A stretch of 8,799 nt of DNA from Candidatus Pollutiaquabacter sp. (GCA_903854075.1 CAINVI010000150.1:1-8799); one strand, 5' to 3'. Shown: positions 1 through 6,984, counted from the stretch's first letter. The notes: generated by a model not told the origin, from the letters alone. Made by a program: numbers and translations.

Positions 1-108
1 GTGGCAGCTACCCACCCAAACAACGAGGAGCCAATCCTACCAATACCGGCTACCAACGAAGCTATTGTATTGGCCATTGCTGACCTGAAAAAAAACAAAC
101 GAGTCTGA
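1..108 (+). CDS. C-terminal end of a gene cut by the window edge, possibly xanthine dehydrogenase molybdopterin-binding subunit
   Basis: Frame 1 is open from the first base to a TGA at 106-108 and encodes the last 35 residues of a protein. Its tail contains PATNEAIVLAIADL, which resembles the C-terminal PATPE.V..AI motif of large molybdopterin-binding subunits of xanthine dehydrogenase-type hydroxylases. The next gene begins one base after this stop, so the two are probably co-transcribed. Xanthine dehydrogenase would supply the urate used by the urate oxidase that follows, and an XdhC maturation factor is encoded further on. The identity therefore rests on a short motif plus context. Any other protein with a similar tail is possible, because the catalytic part lies outside the window. 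Confidence 0.55.
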   Translation: MAATHPNNEEPILPIPATNEAIVLAIADLKKNKRV

Positions 109-109
109 A

Positions 110-1429
110 GTGAAAAAAGAAGAACTGCACGAAGAAGAAATCAAGGAGTTACTGGATGATCTTCATCTCTACAAAAAAGTTATCGGCTATCTGATAGCGC
201 TTTTACTCGTTGGGGTTGCGATTTATTACCTGGCTGAAGATGCCGGATGGACTTCACACGTGCTGGACTGGCTACACCTTGTTGTGCGTTGGGCACACAT
301 TGTACTAGGGATTGCCTGGATTGGCGCCTCCTTCTATTTCATCTTCCTCGAAAACAGCCTGAACCGTACGAACAATTTACGCGACGAACTGGCAGGAAAT
401 CTTTGGGCCATTCACGGGGGCGGGTTTTATTATATAGAAAAATACAAAGTCGCACCGGGACAACTACCGGAGAAGCTGCATTGGTTTAAGTTTGAAGCCT
501 ATTTCACCTGGCTTTCCGGCGCGCTTCTTTTATTGATGGTCTACTACATGAACGCCGGAAGCTACATGATTGATCGCGAAGTGGCCGATATTAGCGAGAG
601 TACCGCTGTTTCCATTGGGATAGGCTCACTTATCAGTGGATGGTTGATTTATGATTTTTTATGCAGGACATCACTACTGCAAAAAAAGAAAGCTTTCGCG
701 TTGATTGGATTGATCATCGTAGCCGGTTACGCTTGGTTACTTTCCCACTATCTCAGTGGAAGAGCTGCTTTTATACACGTGGGCGCTCTACTGGGAACTA
801 TGATGGTAGGCAATGTGTTTTTTGTCATCATTCCCTCGCAAAAAGCGCTGGTGCGTGCTGCAAAAGCAGGACAGGCACCTAATCCGGAACTTGGTAAGTA
901 TGCCGGACTGCGCTCCCTCCATAATAACTACATGACCTTACCGGTGCTCTTCACCATGATCAGCAACCACTTTCCAGTTACCTTCGGTCATGCTTGGAAT
1001 TGGGCCATCCTGCTGGGACTTACACTGACGAGTGTAGCCGTAAGGCACTATATCAACGAGCACGAAAAGGGCCGTCAATTAGCTTATCTGCTGCTAATCG
1101 CTTTCATCGGACTCATTGCACTGGTGTTCGTAACTGCGCCAGCCACCAAATCCGCCACCGGCAAAAAAGTTACCTTTACACAAGTAGCGCCGTTATTCGA
1201 AAAACACTGCACGTCCTGCCATTCAAGCCGGCCTACCGATGAAATTTACAAAGTGGCACCCAACGGCGTCATGTTCGACAGCCCGGAAAAAATCCGTGCC
1301 ATGGCGGATAAAATAATGACGCGCGCGGTGCATACGCAATCCATGCCGCAAGGAAATAAAACCGGCATGACGAAGGAAGAACGTGAACTAATTGGCGACT
1401 GGATAAGACAAGGAGCGAACATCGATTAA
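110..1429 (+). CDS. puuD: PuuD-type membrane urate oxidase (urate hydroxylase) with C-terminal cytochrome c domain
   Basis: The 439-residue protein is predicted to oxidise urate to 5-hydroxyisourate at the membrane and pass electrons through its own heme c to the respiratory chain, instead of using O2 and releasing H2O2 as soluble uricase does. Seen: hydrophobic segments near residues 24-41, 57-80, 130-147, 166-185, 194-213, 219-241, 294-313 and 324-343; family-like motifs HIVLGIAWIGASFYF (63-77) and LHNNYMTLPVLFTMISNHFP (270-289); then a cytochrome c domain (about 353-439) with heme site CTSCH (367-371) and a likely axial Met in SMPQGN (Met412). The start is GTG, one base after the upstream TGA. 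An in-frame stop at 86-88 rules out earlier starts, and no ATG occurs before Met144, so GTG is the best choice. Only a weak GAG precedes it. The first ~45 residues, a charged helix plus a hydrophobic segment, look longer than the N-termini I recall for PuuD. The family call is firm; the activity is inferred. Confidence 0.92.
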   Translation: MKKEELHEEEIKELLDDLHLYKKVIGYLIALLLVGVAIYYLAEDAGWTSHVLDWLHLVVRWAHIVLGIAWIGASFYFIFLENSLNRTNNLRDELAGNLWAIHGGGFYYIEKYKVAPGQLPEKLHWFKFEAYFTWLSGALLLLMVYYMNAGSYMIDREVADISESTAVSIGIGSLISGWLIYDFLCRTSLLQKKKAFALIGLIIVAGYAWLLSHYLSGRAAFIHVGALLGTMMVGNVFFVIIPSQKALVRAAKAGQAPNPELGKYAGLRSLHNNYMTLPVLFTMISNHFPVTFGHAWNWAILLGLTLTSVAVRHYINEHEKGRQLAYLLLIAFIGLIALVFVTAPATKSATGKKVTFTQVAPLFEKHCTSCHSSRPTDEIYKVAPNGVMFDSPEKIRAMADKIMTRAVHTQSMPQGNKTGMTKEERELIGDWIRQGANID

Positions 1430-1439
1430 AAAAATAATC

Positions 1440-2792
1440 ATGACCATCATCAAAGCGATTTTCAGTAAACGCGTAGTACTGCCGACAGGAACTACGCCGG
1501 CTACACTACTGATTCAAGATGGCAAGATTTTAAAAATCCTACCGGAAAAACTTGCGCCGACCAAAGAACAACCTGTCCGTGACCTTGGTGACTCTGTCAT
1601 CATGCCGGGGCTGATCGACTGTCACGTCCATATCAACGAACCCGGCCGCACTGAGTGGGAAGGTTTCGCTACTGCTACCGCTGCTGCAGCTGCAGGAGGA
1701 ATTACCACACTGATTGACATGCCACTGAACTCCAGTCCGGTGACCACTACAACGGATGCATTCACTAAAAAAGTAAACGCAGCGCAAGATAACATACTCG
1801 TGAATTGCGGTTTTTGGGGCGGTATCATCCCCGATAATGTAAATCAGCTCGAACCACTGATACAAGCCGGCGTCATGGGTTTCAAAGTATTCCTGACCCA
1901 TTCAGGTATTGATGAGTTTCCAAACACACCATTGAAAACACTGGAAAAAACATTGCCTCTTTTGGCAAAATTCCAGCTCCCTCTTTTAGTCCATGCTGAA
2001 TTGGACGCACCTAATGCCGGCCAATCCGCACTTGAAGATGACAACTACTCTTACTCGGCCTACCTAGCTTCGCGCCCGAAAGCATGGGAAAACTCCGCTA
2101 TAGACGCCGTGATTGGACTCTGCAAAAAATACAATGTTCGAACCCACATTGTACACCTGTCGTCTGCCGAAGCATTACAATCTATCCGATCAGCACGACA
2201 CGAAGGGCTGCCGCTGACAGTTGAAACCTGTCCGCACTACCTCTATTTTTCAGCCGAGAAAATAAACGACGGCGACACCCGTTTTAAATGTGCTCCGCCT
2301 ATCCGCGAGGCGGAAAACAATGCTAAACTTTGGCAAGCCCTTAGCGATGGAGAAATTGATTTCATTGCTACCGACCATTCTCCGGCACCTCCGGAAATCA
2401 AAGAATTAATATCAGGCAATCTCAAAGAAGCCTGGGGCGGGATATCCTCCCTGCAATTCTCACTTCCGGTAACGTGGACGCTGGCCGCCGAACGGAAAAA
2501 TACACTAGAACAGGTTTCTCACTGGATGAGTACTGCACCGGCTAACTTCCTTGGCCTACATAACAAAGGCATCATACGTGAAGGCGCCGACGCAGATTTA
2601 GTCATTTGGAGTCCGGGAAAGAAAATGAAAGTCAGTCCGGCTAATATTAAATTCCGTCACAAGGTAACGCCTTACGAAGGCGAAATGCTTTCCGGCGTTG
2701 TCGAAGAGACCTGGGTTTCCGGAGAAATCATTTATGACCGCGGAGCCTTCAACACACTAAAATTCGGTAAAATTATTTTAAAGTCTGCATGA
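1440..2792 (+). CDS. allB: Allantoinase (cyclic amidohydrolase)
   Basis: The 450-residue amidohydrolase-superfamily enzyme hydrolyses allantoin to allantoate in the cytoplasm. All expected metal-site elements of an allantoinase/dihydroorotase-type binuclear centre are visible: the CHVH pair (His62, His64) within DCHVHINEPGR, Lys149 in GFKVF as the probable carboxylated lysine, His185 in LVHAE, His239 in HIVHLSSAEA, and Asp312 in IATDHSPAP. The DCHVHINEPGRTEWEGF block and the IDMPLNS segment favour allantoinase over dihydroorotase. Length is normal for the family. The ATG at 1440 lies 10 bp after the puuD stop; an AGGAG at 1410-1414 is too far upstream to serve as its ribosome-binding site. 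The last codons overlap alc by 4 bp (ATGA), suggesting coupled translation. No damage or unusual residue was noticed. Confidence 0.95.
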   Translation: MTIIKAIFSKRVVLPTGTTPATLLIQDGKILKILPEKLAPTKEQPVRDLGDSVIMPGLIDCHVHINEPGRTEWEGFATATAAAAAGGITTLIDMPLNSSPVTTTTDAFTKKVNAAQDNILVNCGFWGGIIPDNVNQLEPLIQAGVMGFKVFLTHSGIDEFPNTPLKTLEKTLPLLAKFQLPLLVHAELDAPNAGQSALEDDNYSYSAYLASRPKAWENSAIDAVIGLCKKYNVRTHIVHLSSAEALQSIRSARHEGLPLTVETCPHYLYFSAEKINDGDTRFKCAPPIREAENNAKLWQALSDGEIDFIATDHSPAPPEIKELISGNLKEAWGGISSLQFSLPVTWTLAAERKNTLEQVSHWMSTAPANFLGLHNKGIIREGADADLVIWSPGKKMKVSPANIKFRHKVTPYEGEMLSGVVEETWVSGEIIYDRGAFNTLKFGKIILKSA

Positions 2793-3808
2793 ACCCTCCT
2801 ACCCCTGAAACACCTTCATTTGTACAGCTGATTAATCTCGCCGCCGACAAGCTCGGCGCAACAGCTAATGCTTGCAGTGACGACTTCTTTGCCGAGAAAG
2901 AAAATCTCATCAAACCAGGAAGGGGCATTTTTATTGCCGACAAATACACCGATCGCGGCAAATGGATGGACGGATGGGAGTCACGTCGCAAGCGCGTGGA
3001 GGGACACGACTGGTGCATTGTGAAATTAGGTGCACCCGGAATTATCAAAGGTTTCGATATAGATACTAATCACTTTCTTGGAAACCATCCGCCTTTTGCC
3101 TCTGTCGAGGCTTGTTATGCTCCTGATGCCGAAGACGCGTCTATTGAAGGTCAAGAAATAACATGGCAGGAAATACTTCCGAAATCTCCGCTGAACCCGG
3201 GCAGCCAGCATTTCTTCGACTGCTCCAACCATAATTTATTTACGCATGTAAAACTGCATATCTATCCGGACGGCGGAGTTGCACGATTGAAAGTTTACGG
3301 CGAAGTAAAAAAAGACTGGTCAACTGTCCACGAAAACGCAACTATTGACCTGGCAGCCGCCACCAATGGTGCAAAATCCGTTCGTTGTAACGATATGTTC
3401 TTCTCCCATATGGACAACCTGCTTATGCCCGGACGGGGCGTGAATATGGGTGATGGCTGGGAAACCAAACGAAACAGAACGCCCGGCAACCGTGACTGGG
3501 TCATCGTACGGTTGGCGCATCCCGGAGAGATCAAAAGTATACTGGTTGACACTTGTCACTTCAAAGGCAACTATCCGGACCGTTGCTCGATGGAGGGTTG
3601 CTTTATAAATAACGATTCCATCACCGACTGGGACAGCAATAGTTTAGGCTGGCAGGAAATTCTTCCTCAACAAAAACTGTCAGCGGACCATGAACACGTT
3701 TTTGAAAAAGAAATCAAAGCGCACGGAAAAATATCGCACATCCGGCTATTCATCTATCCAGACGGCGGGGTGAGTCGGCTGCGGTTATTTGGAAATATCA
3801 CTCGTTAA
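2789..3808 (+). CDS. alc: Allantoicase (allantoate amidinohydrolase)
   Basis: The 339-residue protein is expected to split allantoate into ureidoglycolate and urea. It shows the internal duplication typical of allantoicase: repeat one at about residues 12-172 and repeat two at about 183-336. Matching blocks are DGWESRRKR (61-69) and DGWETKRNR (222-230), HDWCIVKLGAPG (73-84) and RDWVIVRLAHPG (235-246), DTNHFLGNHP (92-101) and DTCHFKGNYP (254-263), and IYPDGGVARLKVYG (158-171) and IYPDGGVSRLRLFG (322-335). The ATG at 2789 overlaps the allB stop as ATGA, and no clear Shine-Dalgarno precedes it, so reinitiation after allB translation is likely. Using allantoicase rather than allantoate amidohydrolase means the nitrogen leaves as urea here, with ureidoglycolate as the carbon product. 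Confidence 0.95.
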   Translation: MNPPTPETPSFVQLINLAADKLGATANACSDDFFAEKENLIKPGRGIFIADKYTDRGKWMDGWESRRKRVEGHDWCIVKLGAPGIIKGFDIDTNHFLGNHPPFASVEACYAPDAEDASIEGQEITWQEILPKSPLNPGSQHFFDCSNHNLFTHVKLHIYPDGGVARLKVYGEVKKDWSTVHENATIDLAAATNGAKSVRCNDMFFSHMDNLLMPGRGVNMGDGWETKRNRTPGNRDWVIVRLAHPGEIKSILVDTCHFKGNYPDRCSMEGCFINNDSITDWDSNSLGWQEILPQQKLSADHEHVFEKEIKAHGKISHIRLFIYPDGGVSRLRLFGNITR

Positions 3809-3810
3809 CG

Positions 3811-4314
3811 ATGACGGTTACAGTATTGAATGCACTCTCTGAGCAAGAATTGCGCGAACAACTAACGATCTGCTGCGGCTCGAGTACGTGGCAAGATGAA
3901 ATCATGCGTCTTCGCCCGTTCAACGACTACGATGATCTCCAGGAAAAATCGCAGCGAGCGTGGCATGCTACCCGGGAAACTGACTGGCTGGAAGCATTTT
4001 CTCATCATCCTAAAATCGGCGATATTGAAAGTCTGAAAAAGAAGTTCGCCAGCACACAGCACCTTGCCGGCGCCGAACAATCATCGGTACAACACGCCAG
4101 CGAAGAAACCTTGAATCGGCTGGCGGCCGGTAACGATGCTTATGAAAAGAAATTTGGTTTTATCTTTATCGTCTGCGCCACAGGAAAAAGTGCTGATGAA
4201 ATGCTCCGGTTATTGGAAGAACGCCTACCGAATGATAGAGCTACTGAATTGCAAATTGCGGCGAACGAACAGCATAAAATCACTACCCTACGATTGAAAA
4301 AACTACTAGCATGA
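3811..4314 (+). CDS. uraD: OHCU decarboxylase (2-oxo-4-hydroxy-4-carboxy-5-ureidoimidazoline decarboxylase)
   Basis: The 167-residue helical protein matches the stand-alone OHCU decarboxylase family, which converts OHCU to S-allantoin and makes the urate pathway stereospecific. Visible family signatures are the catalytic-His region HHPKIGD (65-71), the downstream EQ pair (89-90), the core segment KFGFIFIVCATGKSADEML (113-131), and the C-terminal EQHKITTLRL (153-162). Length is typical. The ATG at 3811 follows the alc stop after two bases, and the last codon overlaps the uraH start as ATGA. It is a separate gene and not fused to HIU hydrolase or uricase as in some other organisms. The preceding enzyme in the pathway (uraH) is encoded immediately downstream. 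Confidence 0.93.
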   Translation: MTVTVLNALSEQELREQLTICCGSSTWQDEIMRLRPFNDYDDLQEKSQRAWHATRETDWLEAFSHHPKIGDIESLKKKFASTQHLAGAEQSSVQHASEETLNRLAAGNDAYEKKFGFIFIVCATGKSADEMLRLLEERLPNDRATELQIAANEQHKITTLRLKKLLA

Positions 4315-4652
4315 GCCAGATCACCACACACATACTGGACACCTCGATTGGAATGCCCGCCAGCGGCGTACCCGTGCACCTTTCAAAGAGTGCCGGCACA
4401 AATGGATGGGATATTATTTCAGAAGGTGTAACTAATGACGACGGCAGAATTCCCGGCCTGGTCGACAAAGACACCATGCTTGCTCCTGGTCGCTACAAAC
4501 TCCACTTCGATACTGCCGTATATTTTGAGCGTCAGAAAATCAAAGGCTTCTACCCTTACGTAGAAGTCGTTTTCGAAATCACAAGCACTAAGCACCATCA
4601 TGTTCCGTTGCTGCTAAACCCGTTCGGTTACTCGACCTATCGCGGCAGTTGA
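4311..4652 (+). CDS. uraH: 5-hydroxyisourate hydrolase (transthyretin-like)
   Basis: The 113-residue protein is a transthyretin-related HIU hydrolase that opens the ring of 5-hydroxyisourate to give OHCU. The catalytic set expected for the family is present: His7 in THILDTSIG, Arg46 in DDGRI, His97 in HHHVPLLLNPFGYS, and the diagnostic C-terminal tetrapeptide YRGS that separates HIU hydrolases from true transthyretin. Length is typical. No signal peptide is seen, so it should be cytoplasmic. It overlaps uraD by ATGA at 4311-4314. Its presence beside a PuuD-type oxidase fits, because PuuD also yields 5-hydroxyisourate. Confidence 0.95.
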   Translation: MSQITTHILDTSIGMPASGVPVHLSKSAGTNGWDIISEGVTNDDGRIPGLVDKDTMLAPGRYKLHFDTAVYFERQKIKGFYPYVEVVFEITSTKHHHVPLLLNPFGYSTYRGS

Positions 4653-4690
4653 ACTGTCACCAATATCACGCTGTTTACTTCATAACACGT

Positions 4691-6124
4691 ATGAAAACAA
4701 CCATTACCCCAAACGAAAAAGATTCCATCCTTAACGAATTACGTCCAGCGAATATCGCTTTCCAGAAAATTTATCCGGGCGATCGTCCGGACCGACAACC
4801 GGTGCATACCGTTTATGGCGGTGCAAACCTCTTCAAAGCCGATGCTGCTCGTAAAATGGGAGAAATTGCACTTCGCTCACTCAAAACATATGCTCCTGAT
4901 TTCACGGTCATGGCACGAGTGCTGGAACTTAACGGTCATGAAGCCTTGCCTACTAACCCCGCGGATATCGCTGCACTTACCGCCAAGTTGGATGCCATGT
5001 CGGATCAACAGCGCAAGCAGCATGCCGCGTGGTTGCCCTACACCGTTTACCGAAAAGTAATCGCAAAATTGGAACGTGAAGCGGTGGAAGATTTTCGGAT
5101 CGACTTCGAGGACGGATTCGGCAATCGGTCCGACGAAGAAGAGGATCAAACTGCCGTTCAAGCAGCGAATGAAGTGGCGAAAGGAATGACCGATGGAACG
5201 CTGCCTCCGTTCATTGGTATCCGAATAAAGCCATTCACAGAAGATTTGAAAGTACGTGGCGTCCGTACGCTGGACATCTTTCTGACAACTTTATTTACGG
5301 CAACTGCCGGTAAACTGCCGGCAAATTTTGTCGTCATGTTGCCTAAGGTTACAATTCCAGAGCAGATAAAAGCGCTGGTCAGCTTCTTCAAGTTAATTGA
5401 AAAATCATTTGGCCTTGAAGAGGGCACCTTGAAAATGGAAATGATGGTGGAAGCAACACAAGCGGTGATGGATAAGGATGGCAAGAATCCGTTGCGCGGA
5501 TTGATCATGGCGGGAGAAGGACGCTGTATTGCCGCACATTTTGGCACTTACGATTATACCGCTTCCTGCAATATTACGGCACGGTACCAAACGATGGATC
5601 ATCCCGTGTGTGATTTCGCACACCACATGACAAAAGTTGCACTCGGCGGAACAGGTATTTATTTGTCCGATGGCGCCACTAACGTGATGCCGATCGGACC
5701 GCACAAAGGTGATCAGCTGACCGCTGAACAGCACGCTGAAAATACAGCAGTCGTTCATCGTGGCTGGAAGTTGTGCTTCGGACACACGACGCACTCGCTC
5801 CGAAATGGCTTCTACCAGGGCTGGGACCTCAATCCTGCTCAGCTTCCGATGCGGTATGCTGCGGTATACACGTTTTTCCTGGAAAGCTACGAAGATGCAG
5901 CGCTACGACTTCGTCATTTTGTAGACAAAGCCGCGCAAGCGACATTATCAGGCGATATTTTTGATGATGCAGCCACCGGTCAAGGCCTTCTCAACTATTT
6001 CTTGCGTGCCATGAATTCGGGTGCGATTGCGGAAGAAGAAACGGTGGTCACCGGACTTACACTGGAAGAAATTCGAAGCCGTTCGTTTTACCGGATTCTC
6101 GTAGGACGCCGCGGCGGAAAATAA
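4691..6124 (+). CDS. DUF6986-family protein, HpcH/HpaI-CitE-malate synthase superfamily lyase/synthase of unknown reaction
   Basis: The protein has 477 residues from the ATG at 4691. I recognise the uncharacterised family called DUF6986 from its motifs: IYPGDRPDRQPVHTVYGG (27-44), KLEREAVEDFRIDFEDGFG (126-144), GVRTLDIFLT (190-199), VVMLPKVTIPEQI (214-226), GTYDYTAS (285-292), YLSDGATNVMPIG (324-336) and FYQGWDLNPAQLPMRYAA (374-391). The order fits a TIM-barrel C-C lyase/synthase: a GIRIK arginine (Arg178), a candidate metal-binding Glu254 in MMVEATQ, Asp288, and a late NPAQ resembling the HPxQ motif of CitE-like enzymes. These roles are inferred. It is not an ordinary AceB malate synthase; from memory, relatives have been labelled phosphoenolpyruvate kinase without good reason. 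It is the last gene of the ureide operon, 38 bp after uraH, so a glyoxylate- or ureidoglycolate-derived substrate is plausible. A TTG at 4649 overlapping the uraH stop would add 14 unconvincing residues. Confidence 0.85.
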   Translation: MKTTITPNEKDSILNELRPANIAFQKIYPGDRPDRQPVHTVYGGANLFKADAARKMGEIALRSLKTYAPDFTVMARVLELNGHEALPTNPADIAALTAKLDAMSDQQRKQHAAWLPYTVYRKVIAKLEREAVEDFRIDFEDGFGNRSDEEEDQTAVQAANEVAKGMTDGTLPPFIGIRIKPFTEDLKVRGVRTLDIFLTTLFTATAGKLPANFVVMLPKVTIPEQIKALVSFFKLIEKSFGLEEGTLKMEMMVEATQAVMDKDGKNPLRGLIMAGEGRCIAAHFGTYDYTASCNITARYQTMDHPVCDFAHHMTKVALGGTGIYLSDGATNVMPIGPHKGDQLTAEQHAENTAVVHRGWKLCFGHTTHSLRNGFYQGWDLNPAQLPMRYAAVYTFFLESYEDAALRLRHFVDKAAQATLSGDIFDDAATGQGLLNYFLRAMNSGAIAEEETVVTGLTLEEIRSRSFYRILVGRRGGK

Positions 6125-6892
6125 TCAACGATCAACCACTGTTCTCCGGACAGCAATCATTCGGGATAAAATACTGATGGCAATCTCATCCGGAGTTTCT
6201 GCTCCGATAGGATCACCCATCGGCATGTCGACACTTGCGAGCAAATCATCGGAAGCGATATTTGCATCAATGAACATCTTTTTGGTAAGCTCCACTTTAC
6301 GTTCGCTTCCGATCATTCCAAGATAAGCAAAGGGCTTCCTGACACAGTACGCCAGAATATCTCGATCGTACGGATGACTGTAAGTCATGATAGCTACAAA
6401 CGTATGCTCATCGAACGGAAGCAGCGGCAAAGCCAGTTTGTAGTCCAGGTGTAATTTGCTAACCTCTGTTAGCGAGATTGCATCTAAAAACTCTTTCCGG
6501 TCGTCAATCAATACAATTTCAAAATCGAGCGAAGCAGCATGCCTAGCCAACGCATGGCCGGTATGGCCCGCACCAAAAATATACAACCGCTGTTTATTCA
6601 TGATAGGTTCTATATAGACGTCGACACTTCCGCCGCAGCACATGTTATGCTGGTGCAGTAAATCGTGACGAAAAGTTTGTGGCTTACGCGAATGTATTAC
6701 CCGCAAGGCTTGTGAAATCACGGCCTTTTCCAAGGCACCACCTCCGACGGAGCCGTGAATGGAGCCATTTGCTCTCACCAACATCTTTGCACCAACAGTA
6801 CGCGGCGTTGATCCCCGAGACTGCACTATAATACACAAAGCTGCTTGTTCGTTTGCCCGAATTAAATCGGCAATAAGCGTAGACCACTCCAT
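6125..6892 (-). CDS. xdhC: XdhC-family xanthine dehydrogenase maturation factor (molybdenum cofactor insertion)
   Basis: The protein has 255 residues from the ATG at 6892-6890, or 257 from a TTG at 6898. XdhC proteins bind sulfurated molybdenum cofactor and deliver it to xanthine dehydrogenase. Visible motifs, numbered from the ATG: SRGSTPR (25-31) and GSVGGG (47-52) of the N-terminal XdhC/CoxI domain; MCCGG (84-88) with the conserved cysteine; a Rossmann-type YIFGAGHTG (104-112); then YSHPYDRDIL, YLGMIGSERK (190-199) and PIGAETPDEIAISI (228-241) of the C-terminal domain. Its presence supports a nearby xanthine dehydrogenase and fits the upstream gene fragment. It is the only minus-strand gene of the cluster, convergent with the DUF6986 gene with no base between the stops and divergent from guaD. 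Confidence 0.93.
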   Translation of the reverse strand: MEWSTLIADLIRANEQAALCIIVQSRGSTPRTVGAKMLVRANGSIHGSVGGGALEKAVISQALRVIHSRKPQTFRHDLLHQHNMCCGGSVDVYIEPIMNKQRLYIFGAGHTGHALARHAASLDFEIVLIDDRKEFLDAISLTEVSKLHLDYKLALPLLPFDEHTFVAIMTYSHPYDRDILAYCVRKPFAYLGMIGSERKVELTKKMFIDANIASDDLLASVDMPMGDPIGAETPDEIAISILSRMIAVRRTVVDR

Positions 6893-6901
6893 TTTCAATG
6901 T

Positions 6902-6933
6902 TAAAGGTACTTAAAGTCCGGTGCTGAATCCAA
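6902..6933 (-). promoter_or_regulatory. Possible Bacteroidota-type promoter for xdhC
   Basis: On the minus strand a TTG (6933-6931) is followed, after 21 bases, by TACCTTTA (6909-6902). This is one base off the TAnnTTTG -7 element reported for Bacteroidota, and the spacing lies within the range I recall (about 17-23). Transcription would start only a few bases before the ATG at 6892, giving an almost leaderless mRNA and favouring that ATG over the TTG at 6898. Such short motifs arise easily by chance. Confidence 0.3.
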
Positions 6934-6936
6934 TCC

Positions 6937-6946
6937 GAAAATTTTC
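6937..6946. promoter_or_regulatory. Perfect 10-bp palindrome in the xdhC/guaD divergent region, possible operator
   Basis: GAAAATTTTC is an exact inverted repeat lying between the two divergent genes, just outside the -33-like TTG of the candidate xdhC promoter and about 12 bp before the candidate guaD -7 box. One further symmetric C-G pair (6935/6948) flanks it. A short direct repeat, TTAAAG at 6901-6906 and 6911-6916 with a 10-bp period, lies closer to xdhC. A regulator binding here could control both genes, but AT-rich palindromes of this size are common. Confidence 0.25.
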
Positions 6947-6957
6947 TGGGAATTTTG

Positions 6958-6965
6958 TATATTTA
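6958..6965 (+). promoter_or_regulatory. Possible -7 element for guaD
   Basis: TATATTTA lies about 20 bp before the guaD ATG at 6985 and is one mismatch from the Bacteroidota TAnnTTTG element. I could not find a convincing TTG at the right distance upstream, so support is weak. The main arguments are position and AT-richness in a region that must contain a start site if guaD is transcribed independently. Confidence 0.22.
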
Positions 6966-6984
6966 TAGGTTAAAAGCAGCCTGG

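Noticed and set aside
4649..4690. TTG start for the DUF6986 gene overlapping the uraH stop (TTGA)
   Set aside because: It would add 14 residues with no family resemblance. The ATG at 4691 places the conserved IYPGDR block at about the expected distance from the N-terminus.
5158..5794. Long minus-strand open frames (129 residues each) inside the DUF6986 gene
   Set aside because: They lie antisense to a well-supported gene, have low-complexity or unfamiliar translations, and show no start context. They are shadows of the real frame.
4691..6124. Annotation as classical malate synthase A (aceB) or as phosphoenolpyruvate kinase
   Set aside because: The motifs match the DUF6986 family and not AceB, and I see no kinase phosphate-binding motif. 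The reaction is left open.
6955..6984. TTG start of guaD giving a 10-residue extension
   Set aside because: The extension is not family-like, while the ATG at 6985 gives the normal guanine deaminase length.
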